DNA of 25,239 nucleotides, taken from positions 1-25,239 of the forward strand of contig JAPLNJ010000563.1 in the NCBI GenBank assembly GCA_026692885.1, in the 5' to 3' direction. A model generated the notes under the pieces. The model was not told the origin of the DNA. It worked only from the letters and a program-made list of their open reading frames with translations, and searched no databases. The translations under genes were made by a program, and so were the position numbers. Shown here one piece after another: positions 1-7,716 of this stretch. Position 1 is the stretch's first letter. Each line of letters opens with the position of its first letter. This DNA is from Planctomycetota bacterium. GTDB lineage: Bacteria > Planctomycetota > Planctomycetia > Pirellulales > Pirellulaceae.

Positions 1-23
1 CTAGGCGACGCCCACGCCGTGGC

Positions 24-94
24 GCCCCCGTTCCGCCCTTGCCGCCGGACCCCCGCCAGCGGCGGCGGTCCGGCGGCAAGGGCGGAACGGGGGC
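24..94. repeat. Long GC-rich inverted repeat (28-bp arms)
   Basis: Positions 24-51 and 67-94 are perfect reverse complements with a 15-nt loop (52-66). The right arm is followed by AGTTTT. The arm contains the unit GGCGGCAAGGGCGGAACGGG. This could be a strong bidirectional terminator or a REP-type mobile palindrome; the arm length is well beyond an ordinary terminator. No second copy is seen in the window. Confidence 0.85.
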
Positions 95-131
95 AGTTTT
101 GTGGGGTTCCGCATAGTTTTCAAACCTGCTT

Positions 132-152
132 CCACCGACGCGGGGTCGGTGG
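132..152. repeat. Small stem-loop, 8-bp arms
   Basis: CCACCGAC at 132-139 pairs with GTCGGTGG at 145-152 around a 5-nt loop. It lies 38 nt after the large hairpin and before the first gene remnant. It may be the stem of a terminator, but there is no T run. Confidence 0.5.
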
Positions 153-190
153 GGCAGTCGTCGGAACCGAAATGCGCAACTTAAAAGACG

Positions 191-454
191 CAAGCCCTGG
201 GCGGGCAGGAGGCGGAGATGCTTCGCGCCTACGTGCGCCAGGGCGGTGTGCTGATCGCGGACGTGCGCCCGGCGATTTACGATGGCCACGTCAAGCCGCT
301 GGCTGCGGGACAGTTGGATGACGTTTTCGGCGTGAAGCGGACGGGCTTTGCACCGGCGGTCACCAGCGACGGTGTCATCCAGGTGCCTTCGGCCAGCGGG
401 AAACCGGAGCCGCTGAACCTGGCGAAGCTGCGGGTTGATGCGACGCCTGCAGAA
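191..454 (+). pseudogene. Fragment of an amidotransferase-like / beta-galactosidase trimerisation-like domain
   Basis: Read from 191, with the first ATG at 218, the frame gives QALGGQEAEMLRAYVRQGG, then VLIADVRPAIYDGHVKP and LDDVFGVKRTG. The pattern of hydrophobic strand, 'FV..GG.LIAD.R', 'DEHCKP-like' loop and 'LD.LFGV' resembles the class I glutamine amidotransferase-like fold found at the C-terminus of GH42-type and related planctomycete glycosidases. There is no catalytic domain upstream, and homology-like sequence fades near 450, where the frame runs into an FMN-binding remnant. The piece is therefore an internal fragment. The family is assigned from remembered sequence patterns, so the exact parent gene is uncertain. 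Confidence 0.45.
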
Positions 455-639
455 AGGAGATATCGGCGACGGCCACGAGTATCCGATGTAAGATCGACCA
501 GAACGTCTGCGTGTTGATTCCCCAACGAATTATCGATACGCAAAGCCTGTAGGTGGACGGTATCAGCGGCGCGACCGTGACCAAGGATGCGATCGTGCAC
601 GGAGTCTATGGAAGTTTGAGGAAGGCGGGATTGCGATGA
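447..639 (+). pseudogene. FMN-binding domain remnant (NosR/RnfG/NqrC-type)
   Basis: One frame (447-488) encodes GDIGDGHEYPM and stops at 489. After a +1 shift, 490-639 encodes CVLIPQRIIDTQSL, an in-frame TAG at 550-552, then VDGISGATVTKDAIVHGVYG and a natural TGA at 637. The SGATVT motif is the flavin-attachment signature of FMN_bind domains (flavin linked to the Thr), and the GDGHE piece matches the domain start. The middle of the domain (about 40 residues) is missing. The TAG sits where Gln is usual, so one C-to-T change explains it. The gene is dead three ways: frameshift, internal deletion and nonsense codon. Its stop overlaps the ATG of the next remnant (ATGA at 636), which suggests the two were once translationally coupled parts of a membrane electron-transfer operon. 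Confidence 0.65.
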
Positions 640-979
640 GCCGGGGCGTTCGCCGCCACCCAGGCGTCAAGCTCGTCATGCGTTTCCGCAAACGGTCCGA
701 GCCAACGGGGTGGCGATCAAACTGGATCCGCCGCCTCCGGAAGGGATGTTCTCCGAACTGGAGTTGCGCGAGATGACGCACATTCGCGCTCCGTCTGTGA
801 ACGCCGCCGCCTGTGTCGGTTGCGGCATCTGTCAGTATCGCTGCCACACTCTGTATGTGGTCCAGCAGCAGATCCTGGAGCGCAGCGCAGTCCGCATATT
901 TCCGGAAAATGAACATCGGCTGAGATCGTATCCAGCCACGCCCCGCGACCTTCCGGCATCGCCGGAGAAGACCGCCTGA
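636..979 (+). pseudogene. 4Fe-4S ferredoxin-type protein remnant
   Basis: An ATG at 636 overlaps the FMN-binding stop and opens a short frame (MSRGVRRHPGVKLVMRFRKR). A different frame from about 700 encodes AIKLDPPPPEGMFSELELRE and ends in a cysteine cluster CVGCGICQYRC (812-844) followed by RSAVRIFPENEHR. The C-x2-C-x2-C-x3-C spacing is that of a [4Fe-4S] cluster, and the 'SAV.IFPENEHR' ending resembles the last part of polyferredoxins of the NapH/NosR type. Only the extreme N-terminus and the C-terminal ~75 residues remain, so the transmembrane and other cluster domains are gone. With the FMN-binding piece it points to a lost flavin/iron-sulfur electron-transfer module. The frame closes at 979, after a non-conserved tail. 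Confidence 0.6.
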
Positions 980-1018
980 ACCTGGATTCCTGCGAGTACT
1001 TGATGGGAACGCCCTCTC

Positions 1019-2173
1019 CTAGCCCCCATTCGACGTGGAAGTCGCAGACTGTTTGTGGAAATCTTCGTGGCATGGCTGCCGCGCTCTTCTTTCGAGCCAA
1101 CCTCCAAGCAGTCCGCCCCCGACAACACCCATGGAACCAAGCGCCACCAGCGTGCCGAGAACCATGTGCGGATCTTGCCGAGACAACGGCGAAAAGACGA
1201 GGTCGCTCAGCCTCGCCCACGACAGGAGCCCGATGAAACCGCCATAAAGCGAAAGAATGGCACCGATCAGCCACGCTCGACGGCTTCGTGAACAAATCCA
1301 TGAGATCCCACCGCCCACAAACGCGATCACGGAACACACGATGGCCAGCATGCTGTTCAAGCTGCTGAGCCACAGGATGAGGCAGACCACGGCGACCAGG
1401 ACAAACATCTCCCGCAGCGAGAACTGGTGCCAACTTCGTAGTTGCCGGGCGTCGGTCGTGGATCGGAGCGATCGTCTGCGGCAGAGACCGAACACGACGA
1501 GGGGCACACCGACGAGCGGCATGCCCAGGTAGAACGGCCATGGCGACCAGCGGCGGACAATCGTCCCAGTGGTGACATCAAACACGACTTCCTCTGACTG
1601 ACTTGTTGTGACTGTGTAAGTTAGCGATTGGGGATTGAAGCTCGCCTCTTTGCAGTCGATGCCGCGGTTGAACAGACTGTTTGCCATCCATTTGAGTGCG
1701 AAGCACCTGATGAGCTCGTGGTCCCGGTAGGAAGCCAGTGCTTCGCCTTTGCGGTAGAAGAACACAACGCCGCCGCGAGGAATGTTGCTGATGGTGTGAC
1801 CCCAGTACTCCATCGCGATGACCAGATGCTCTCCGTCCGGAGCGATGTACACCTTATAGTCTGGAATGTGATACGGAATCGTCCACAGCGGTTCGCTGGA
1901 CCCATCGTTTCGGTACAGCCCGCTCTGCTTATACGTCTTCCGAATCTCGCGGACTTCCGCTTCGCGGGTCTGCCTACTGGCGTCTTCGTCCACAGCGTGC
2001 GGCGAAACCATGACCAACAAGTAACGCCCGTCCTGTGAGGGTATTCGCCACGACTCCTCCCACACGAGTCCGGCCTTCGTGATCCCCGGCGCTGCGAAGA
2101 TGAGAACCGCCATGAGCGCCAAGCCAATCGCGAGGTCAATGCCGGATCGCTGCTTCGAACTCAAGTTGTCCAT
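1019..2173 (-). CDS. Uncharacterised multi-pass membrane protein (384 aa)
   Basis: I do not recognise a named family. Residues ~12-32 form an N-terminal membrane segment. Residues ~35-205 are a soluble, presumably extracytoplasmic domain with beta-rich sequence (LWTIPYHIPDYKVYIAPDGEH), reminiscent of planctomycete proteins that report values from a propeller-like fold. From ~212 on there are four or five hydrophobic helices. One of them is preceded by HQFSLREMFVLVAVVCLIL, the 'FSLR..L..V...C' helix seen at membrane anchors of many planctomycete proteins. The start follows GAGGAAC. It lies 39 nt downstream of the GH30-like gene on the same strand, so the two are probably co-transcribed. It is intact; function unknown. 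Confidence 0.75.
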   Translation of the reverse strand: MDNLSSKQRSGIDLAIGLALMAVLIFAAPGITKAGLVWEESWRIPSQDGRYLLVMVSPHAVDEDASRQTREAEVREIRKTYKQSGLYRNDGSSEPLWTIPYHIPDYKVYIAPDGEHLVIAMEYWGHTISNIPRGGVVFFYRKGEALASYRDHELIRCFALKWMANSLFNRGIDCKEASFNPQSLTYTVTTSQSEEVVFDVTTGTIVRRWSPWPFYLGMPLVGVPLVVFGLCRRRSLRSTTDARQLRSWHQFSLREMFVLVAVVCLILWLSSLNSMLAIVCSVIAFVGGGISWICSRSRRAWLIGAILSLYGGFIGLLSWARLSDLVFSPLSRQDPHMVLGTLVALGSMGVVGGGLLGGWLERRARQPCHEDFHKQSATSTSNGG

Positions 2174-2212
2174 CAGAGTTCCTCGACATTCGCGCGGGAG
2201 CCCGCGATGCGC

Positions 2213-3697
2213 TCACGGCTTGATCGATCCTGGCATAGCGAGGCTCGTGACGCTCAGGCCGGGCACTTCCAACGAAACAAGGCCCTTCTGCCCGATCTCG
2301 ACGGGCGGCAAGGGCTTCCAGAACACATGGGCCGTCGACTGCTCGCCAGTGATCCTGCCCGCTAGCGAGGAGCTTTTCTCGCTGATCAGCAATCGCTGCG
2401 ATTCGCGGGCGTTGTTAATGACCACCAGCACGAGTCGCTTGTCCGCGTCGTCACGGAAGGCCGTGACTTGCACCAAGGGGTCACTCGACTCCGCCTCGAC
2501 GCGCACCGCCCCGCGGCGGACCCAGCGGGCGTAGTGGCCGATGGCGTAGCCCATGCCCGTGATGTGGACGGCCCGCTTGTCATTGTCCACCAGCACCACG
2601 GTGTCCTGTTCCGTGAAGAGCGCATCGGGATGGTCGCCGCCGCGGCCCTTGAAGTGGTCGCGGTGCGACGTCAGGTCCCAGATGGCATTCATCGCGTAGT
2701 AGGCGGACGCGTCGGCGTAGAGCATTTCGTCGTGGATGTGGATGGCTCGGCCGCGGAGCGCGTCGAACGACAGGGCCGGCGCCCCCGAGTGCGAGACCTC
2801 GGTCATCCACAGCGGCACCTGATACCGGTGGCCGAGATCGCGCAAACGCTGACGAAGCTCGATTTCCTGGTGGTCAGGCTGGCCCGTGCCGGAAGCGTGC
2901 AGGATTCGCGGCACGCTGGCATAGGGCGAGCCGTAGGGATAGCAGTGATAGCCGATCGCGCCGACGAAAGACCGGGCCTGCTCGTCCGCCAGAATCGTTT
3001 CGGCCACGGCCAAACTGCGGGCGACCGTTTCCTCGCAGGGCACGACCAGCTTCATGTCGGCAAACCCTTCGGTCCGCAATCGATGACCGACGGCGCGGAT
3101 GATCTCCGCGACTTCTTGGGCATTGCCGCCCGCCAGTTCGCCGTTGCCGCTGGTGGGCTCGTTGAACGGCATGATGAAGCGGGGCACGAGTTGGTAGCGG
3201 TCGCGCCAGAAGCGGACACAGAGCGCCACCTGCTCGCCGCAGGCCGCCAGAAACGCGGGATAATTCGCCTGCCGCAACTTGCGCAAGTGTGGGTTGCTCC
3301 AGCGGATTTCGATCTTGGGAGAAAGGCACCACGCGGTAAACCCCAACGGCGCGGCCAGATCCACGAGCTTCGTCTTCATCGCCTCCGAGCCAAACGTGCG
3401 ATAGCCGTGATGCAATCCGACAGGCTCGGCCCCCTGCGCCCACTGGACGAAATTGACGTTCAGGTTTCCGCCGTTTAGCTTAACCTGGCCGTAGGCGGCC
3501 TCGATGGCCTCGCGTCGCAGTTCGGGCGTGAGCGTGTCGCCCAGCGGTCCCTCGTAAACCAGCGACATCGTCGTGGCCCCAAAGCCCTCGACGGTCTGCT
3601 GGGTTTGTGTCCCGTCGACCCGAATCGTCACTTCGGCCGAGACGGCACTCGATGAACAGCAGATCAGACACAGCAGGGGAAGCCGAACACCGCTCAT
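2213..3697 (-). CDS. Secreted GH30-like (clan GH-A) glycoside hydrolase
   Basis: The 494-residue protein starts with a signal peptide (about 1-21, cleavage after AVSA). The mature N-terminus has the QTVEGFGATT signature (~34-43) typical of GH30 and related clan A enzymes, where the strand leads into the (beta/alpha)8 barrel. The acid/base candidate is E180 in FIMPFNEPTSGNGE and the nucleophile candidate is E300 in VPLWMTEVSHSG, on strands 4 and 7 as expected. After the barrel (~400) comes a beta-sandwich-like tail (VQVTAFRDDADKRLVLVVIN), as in GH30. The substrate cannot be read from sequence; GH30 covers beta-glucosylceramidase, xylanase, beta-1,6-glucanase and fucosidase activities. The start is supported by GAGAGGTG upstream. 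The gene is intact and leads the small minus-strand unit with the membrane protein downstream. Confidence 0.8.
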   Translation of the reverse strand: MSGVRLPLLCLICCSSSAVSAEVTIRVDGTQTQQTVEGFGATTMSLVYEGPLGDTLTPELRREAIEAAYGQVKLNGGNLNVNFVQWAQGAEPVGLHHGYRTFGSEAMKTKLVDLAAPLGFTAWCLSPKIEIRWSNPHLRKLRQANYPAFLAACGEQVALCVRFWRDRYQLVPRFIMPFNEPTSGNGELAGGNAQEVAEIIRAVGHRLRTEGFADMKLVVPCEETVARSLAVAETILADEQARSFVGAIGYHCYPYGSPYASVPRILHASGTGQPDHQEIELRQRLRDLGHRYQVPLWMTEVSHSGAPALSFDALRGRAIHIHDEMLYADASAYYAMNAIWDLTSHRDHFKGRGGDHPDALFTEQDTVVLVDNDKRAVHITGMGYAIGHYARWVRRGAVRVEAESSDPLVQVTAFRDDADKRLVLVVINNARESQRLLISEKSSSLAGRITGEQSTAHVFWKPLPPVEIGQKGLVSLEVPGLSVTSLAMPGSIKP

Positions 3698-4203
3698 GTT
3701 TCACCTCTCGGGTCACGAAGTCCGCCGCCATTATCCGCCGACACGACTGCACCGGAAAGCCTGAGATCCCATGAAAAAGCGAAAACGCAGGGACGCCTAC
3801 TTGGCCTTTGTCAAGAGATCGAAGTGGAGCCGGTTTGTTACTCCGTGGTCAGGTCGGTCCTGCAAGGCAGTCCGCGTACGTCGCGCTGTTGTCGGCGACC
3901 AAAGCGTTCGCGGCGAAGTTGTATCTTGTCAGACCGCGGCGAGTGTCGTTAGACTGAGTGCGCGGCTAGCGGTCGTGTCTCCGGCCGTCGGCTGGACAAC
4001 GCTGTCCGACGGCAGACGGACGCGCAGCGCGTCGGACGGGCAGATCGCTGAGGGCGGCGGGCCAGAGCCTCATGGTGGGCCAATTCCCATGGTTGCCGCG
4101 CGCCGCGGTGCCGTCGCTACAGAACCATAGAAGCTCGTGAAAACGTGCTTTCAGCGTCGGGTATACCGGCCCATTGCCAGACTTTTATTCCGGAGGACGG
4201 ACC
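3698..4203. other. Intergenic region without a convincing gene
   Basis: This 506-bp stretch separates two divergent genes (GH30-like on minus, oxidoreductase on plus) and so should hold both promoters, though no clear -35/-10 pair stands out. A plus-strand open frame at 3771-4130 is very Arg-rich and has no recognisable motif, so I do not call it. A weak dyad GCCGTCGG (3984-3991) / CCGACGGC (4006-4013) lies in the middle. Confidence 0.5.
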
Positions 4204-5601
4204 ATGCAACCTGCGCACAAACGTGCTACCAATCGCAGCCGTCGGCAGTTTCTCGGCCGGGCGGCGGGACTGGCCGCCGGCGCCCTGGGCTGGGCGCAGT
4301 TCGTGCCAGCCCGGGCCCTGGGACGGGGCACCACGCCGCCGAGCGAGCGTATCGGCGTGGCGCTGATTGGCTGTGGCGGACGCGGCGTCGGGGAGGCGCA
4401 AAGCAGCCTGGCCCAGTCCGACAAGTGCCAGATCCTCGCCGTCTGCGATCCGTGGGACAGCAAGACGGCTCGCGCGCGGGAGACGTTCCAGCGGCTGGCT
4501 GCCGAACGGCTGGGCAAGCAGAACGTCAAGGGTTGCGATTGCTACCGCGATTTCCGCGACGTCCTCGCCCGGCCCGATATCGACGCCGTCTACATCGCCA
4601 CGTCTGATCACTGGCACGTGCCCATCACGATTGCCGCCGCCCGCGCGGGCAAAGACATGCACACGGAGAAGCCGCTGGGAATCAGTATCGAGCACGACCT
4701 GGCGGCTCGGCAGGCGGTGCGCCGCTATGACCGTGTGTTTCAGTATGGGACCGAGCGCCGTTCGACCCCCACGGCCCGGCACGCCATCGAATTGGTACTC
4801 AACGGCCGCATCGGCAAGGTGCAGGCGCTCTACGTCAACAGCCCCGGCTCAATCCAGGGCGGCTCGCCCACGCCGGTCCTGCCGGTGCCCCAGGAGTTCG
4901 ACTACGACCTGTGGTTGGGCCCCGCCCCGGAGGCCCCCTATTGCCGCGATCGCTGCTTGACGCCCGACGGGATCTATCACATCTACGATTACGCGATCGG
5001 CTTCATTGCCGGCTGGGCCGCGCATCCGCTGGACATGCTCCAGTGGTGGGCCGATCAACTGGGCCTGGGCATTCCCGTGACCTACGAGGGACGAGGGAGA
5101 CTGCCCGAGTCCGGACTGTACGACACGGTCATGGAGTGGGACATGTTGTGCCGCTACGAAAACGGCCTGACGCTGCGGTTCATGGATAACCAGACCTCCG
5201 GCCGCTCCGACATCCCCGGGATGCGCGGCCCCAATGCCGCCACGTTCGTCGGCACCGAGGGGTGGATTTCCGTGAGCTACGACCAGATTCAGGCCAGCCA
5301 ACCGTCGCTGCTGCGGTCCGTGATCAGTCCCCACGAAATCCGTCTGCCTCGAAGCAGCGAGGCCGGCACGCCTTACGTCGAGGCCCACCACCTGAGCTGG
5401 CTCGATTGCGTCCGCACGCGTCAGGATCCGGTCAGCAACATCGACAGCGCGGTCCGTTCGGACCTGATCAGCCACCTGTGCGACATTGCCATCCGGCGCG
5501 GCCGCCCGATCCGTTGGGATCCAGTCCGCGAAACGATCGTCGACGACGAAATGGCCCGCCGGATGATGTCGCGGCCGATGCGAGGACCGTGGCAGTTGTA
5601 G
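4204..5601 (+). CDS. Tat-exported Gfo/Idh/MocA family oxidoreductase (465 aa)
   Basis: An NAD(P)-dependent sugar or sugar-derivative dehydrogenase. The twin-arginine signal is RSRRQFLGRAAG (R13, R14) with a hydrophobic stretch to ~40, so the protein is folded with its cofactor and exported. The Rossmann glycine motif is GVALIGCGGRG (51-61), and the family EKP motif is E155-K156-P157 in MHTEKPLG. The planctomycete-type C-terminal domain follows, with FDYDLWLGPAPEAPY and the segment HPLDMLQWW. ATG 4204 is chosen over the upstream in-frame ATG at 4174 because GGAGG lies 8 nt before it and the Tat motif then sits at the normal distance. Length is typical. With the second oxidoreductase at 12764 and the DUF1080 protein at 15790 it fits extracytoplasmic formation of 3-keto sugars; substrate unknown. 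Confidence 0.88.
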   Translation: MQPAHKRATNRSRRQFLGRAAGLAAGALGWAQFVPARALGRGTTPPSERIGVALIGCGGRGVGEAQSSLAQSDKCQILAVCDPWDSKTARARETFQRLAAERLGKQNVKGCDCYRDFRDVLARPDIDAVYIATSDHWHVPITIAAARAGKDMHTEKPLGISIEHDLAARQAVRRYDRVFQYGTERRSTPTARHAIELVLNGRIGKVQALYVNSPGSIQGGSPTPVLPVPQEFDYDLWLGPAPEAPYCRDRCLTPDGIYHIYDYAIGFIAGWAAHPLDMLQWWADQLGLGIPVTYEGRGRLPESGLYDTVMEWDMLCRYENGLTLRFMDNQTSGRSDIPGMRGPNAATFVGTEGWISVSYDQIQASQPSLLRSVISPHEIRLPRSSEAGTPYVEAHHLSWLDCVRTRQDPVSNIDSAVRSDLISHLCDIAIRRGRPIRWDPVRETIVDDEMARRMMSRPMRGPWQL

Positions 5602-5681
5602 GAACGCTCCGGAGACTTCGGCGACCATCCGCTGCTTCGCGCAACCAGCCAAGGTACTCGGGTAAGCAATAGCGTTTCGAT

Positions 5682-6022
5682 TCACCTGATGCTGTTCGTC
5701 AAGGCGTTCCGAGGCACGATCCGCCACGCCGGATCGGCCAGCATCTCGGGGAAGCCGCCGGTGATGCCCAACAGTGCCTGCAAAGCGTCGGCGGCCTGCG
5801 GAAACTGGGCGTCCGCTCCGCAGACCAGGGCCAGGTAGGCCGAGTAGTGCCGCGGATCTGGTCCGACATGATGCCTCGGCCGTCCTGACGTGGCACCGGC
5901 CACTGTTGGCCCGCACGGCGGAGGCCTTCCACGGCGACGGCGATAGCGGCGTAGGCCACCGACGTCCTGGCGTCCCCCACCGCACCGGACACCGCACCCA
6001 GCGTCAGCTCCAACTCGCTCAC
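5682..6022 (-). pseudogene. Frameshifted fragment of unknown gene
   Basis: Two minus-strand frames look coding in series. From a GTG at 6022 the protein begins SELELTLGAVSGAVGDARTS and AYAAIAVAVEGLRRAG. Near 5880-5900 the coding character moves to another frame, which ends YSAYLALVCGADAQFPQAAD with a stop at 5682. I do not recognise the family. Composition (Ala/Leu-rich helices) is protein-like, and the switch suggests a frameshift. It could also be chance open frame in GC-rich DNA. Confidence 0.25.
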
Positions 6023-6051
6023 GTTGCTGGCGCCTTTCGCCGCGTTTCTCC

Positions 6052-6255
6052 CATCAGCAAGGCAAGGGCGTGCCCATCGAGGGCGGCCAGCCCTTCCCCG
6101 GTTTCACGTGGAGAAGCACCCCCGAGCTCAAGATCAACGTCGTCTGGCTTTACCGCTACATGTCGCAACCCGAGCAGGGCACGAGCCAAGTCTGGTGGGA
6201 CCACGTGGTGGTCGCCAAGAAGTACATCGGCCCCCTGACGCCGGCAAGCCAGTAA
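6052..6255 (+). pseudogene. C-terminal fragment of a polysaccharide lyase / concanavalin-like protein
   Basis: The frame from 6052 encodes HQQGKGVPIEGGQPFPGFTW, then LKINVVWLYRYMSQPEQGTS and QVWWDHVVVAKKYIGPL before a stop at 6253. The closing pattern 'W.DDVVVA..YIGP' is the last beta-strand of jelly-roll lyases and LamG-like domains common in planctomycetes, in which strand and loop line the substrate cleft. Only about 65 residues are left and no start or signal peptide precedes them. The upstream DNA reads as an unrelated minus-strand fragment, so the break lies at about 6050. Confidence 0.5.
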
Positions 6256-6434
6256 GGGTGGGACAAAGCGGCAGGTACCCTTGTCGGCGTTCTTGCGCGG
6301 ATCGTCCGTTCGATCCCTTTGGCCGTTGTTGAGCCTATCTTCGTAAGTGACCCTCTTGACCGTGCCGCGATACCCCAAGCGACTGTCGTTCCGCCCCAAC
6401 TGTCTTCGGAATTGCCTACGCTGCGAGTCAACGG

Positions 6435-7260
6435 TTGGTGGCTTTCTTGGATCCGCCGTACCTGACTTCCTTCGTCATGCCCGACCCGCACATCGGCTTC
6501 CAAGACAAGAACCAGCCGTCGCGGAGCACGGACCAGATTGTCGGCGACGGTCGGCGGCAGGTCGAGCGTATCACCGGCCTCATCGGCACGCCGTATCCCG
6601 CCCGCGGCCCACTCACGGCGCTCGGGTCGGGCAACGTGGCCGCAGCGCGCGGCCTGCTCATCGCTGGCGACGTGACCGACAACCAGCGCTGGGACGCGTT
6701 CACGGCGATCTTCCCCCCCCGCCGGCATCAAGACGGCGACGGACTCAATCCCTGTCTTCCTCTGCGTCGGCAACCATGATGGCGAGCCCGACAGCCTGGT
6801 GCGACGCGGGGCCCAAAACGTCAACCGCGCTCACGAGCAGGCCGGCCGGCTCGCGGCGATCTCCGACGACGGCATGCACTACGCCGTAAACTGGGACGGA
6901 CTCCACGTGCTCTGCCTCGGCCTCTGTCCTGCCGACACGGTCGATGCGGACCTGCCGTTTAAGTACGGCAAGCCCGGACCGGGCAGTTGGAACGATCCCA
7001 AGCAGGCCCTTGCTTTTCTGCAGAAGTACCTCCGCGAGCACATCGGGACATCCGGCCAACCGGTCGTGCTCATGCACCACTACGGTTTCGACGGTTTCTC
7101 TACGAACGACTGGTACTGGTGGACGCCGCAGCAGCGCCGGGCGTACTACGACGCGCTGGCGGGCTACAACGTGGTGACGATTCTGCACGGCCACGACCAT
7201 CATGCGGCGCACTACCTGTGGCCCAATCCGGAGGCCAGCGCCGAGGAGACCCGGCCATAG
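6435..7260 (+). pseudogene. Metallophosphoesterase (calcineurin-like) with a frameshift at a C8 run
   Basis: All metal-binding blocks of the calcineurin-like fold are present but split across two frames. The first frame (6435-~6713) carries DPHIGF (block I, D-x-H) and LLIAGDVTDNQRWD (block II, GD). The second (from ~6721) carries VFLCVGNHDGEPD (block III, GNHD), VVLMHHYGFDGF (block IV) and ILHGHDHHAAHYLW (block V, GHxH), with a stop at 7258. The switch is at eight consecutive C at 6713-6720; seven would keep one frame. The N-terminus lacks a signal peptide and may be truncated. The C-terminus stops soon after GHDHH, where such proteins usually continue, and sigma-factor sequence begins at once. 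Predicted role: hydrolysis of a phosphate mono- or diester with two metal ions; substrate unknown. Confidence 0.75.
6713..6720 (+). repeat. C8 homopolymer at the frameshift
   Basis: TT followed by eight C. One C fewer restores a continuous metallophosphoesterase frame (IFPPAGIKTATDS). This could be a sequencing slip, a real slippage mutation, or a phase-variable tract. Confidence 0.85.
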
Positions 7261-7520
7261 TGGATGACCTCGCCCAGGAGGTGTTCTTGTGTGTGCACCA
7301 GCACTTGGCTGCGGAACGGGGCATCGGAAACCTCCGGCCGTGGCTGATCGGCGTTGCTCGAAACATGGCGCGGGAACACCTGCGTGCCGAATCGCGCCGC
7401 CGCGCGCGAGAGCAGAGTCCGCTGCAGGTCCGGTTGGCACAATGGCGGGCTGATCGGCTGGAACAGGACGCGGACGGGGCCGACGAGCAGGAGCGGACGT
7501 TTGCGGCGCTGCACGACTGA
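7254..7520 (+). pseudogene. ECF sigma factor fragment (region 2)
   Basis: The frame reads AIVDDLAQEVFLCVHQHL, then NLRPWLIGVARNMAREHLRA and a charged linker, closing with TGA at 7518. 'DDL.QEVFL..H' is sigma region 2.2 (core RNA polymerase contact), and 'LRPWL.GIARN.AREHLR' is region 2.3-2.4 (-10 recognition and melting). Region 2.1 is missing because the frame emerges from the end of the metallophosphoesterase gene (its stop TAG is at 7258, and a GTG at 7260 could serve as a false start). Region 4 (-35 recognition) is also missing: the frame ends inside the 61-bp repeat that begins at 7515. The remnant could not work as a sigma factor. Confidence 0.65.
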
Positions 7521-7575
7521 TAGGAATTTCCTTTTCCGGCTCATGAGAGTCAATCTAGCGGGGGAAAGTGGGAAG
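7515..7575. repeat. 61-bp direct repeat, copy 1
   Basis: Matches 10416-10476 with a single difference (A7546 versus G10447). It begins GACTGATAGGAATTTCC and ends GGGGAAAGTGGGAAG. It supplies the stop of the sigma-factor fragment. The 20 bases after it (GAAGCCACCCCGGATCCCGT) reappear in inverted orientation, with one change, just after copy 2. Confidence 0.9.
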
Positions 7576-7716
7576 CCACCCCGGATCCCGTTTCGCTCGC
7601 CTTGTGGCTGCTCAAGCGATTTTCGCACCGCCTCCTTGAACTCCTCGCTCTGGCCTTCCAGTTCGGGCAGGTCGCCCTTCTTCCCTGGCGCGGGATGGTA
7701 CGGCGTTTCCAAGGAT

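Noticed and set aside
2468..3478. 336-codon plus-strand open frame
   Set aside because: Antisense shadow of the GH30-like gene; Arg/His/Val-rich and without motifs.
3771..4130. 119-codon plus-strand open frame starting MKKRKRRDAYL
   Set aside because: Looks like a basic protein at first, but it turns into low-complexity Arg/Ser/Val sequence with no motif and no good ribosome site.
7570..7712. Small minus-strand gene (ETPYHPAPGKKGDLPELEGQ...)
   Set aside because: The sequence looks partly protein-like, but the frame runs into the 61-bp repeat and I cannot find a start with a ribosome site or a family.
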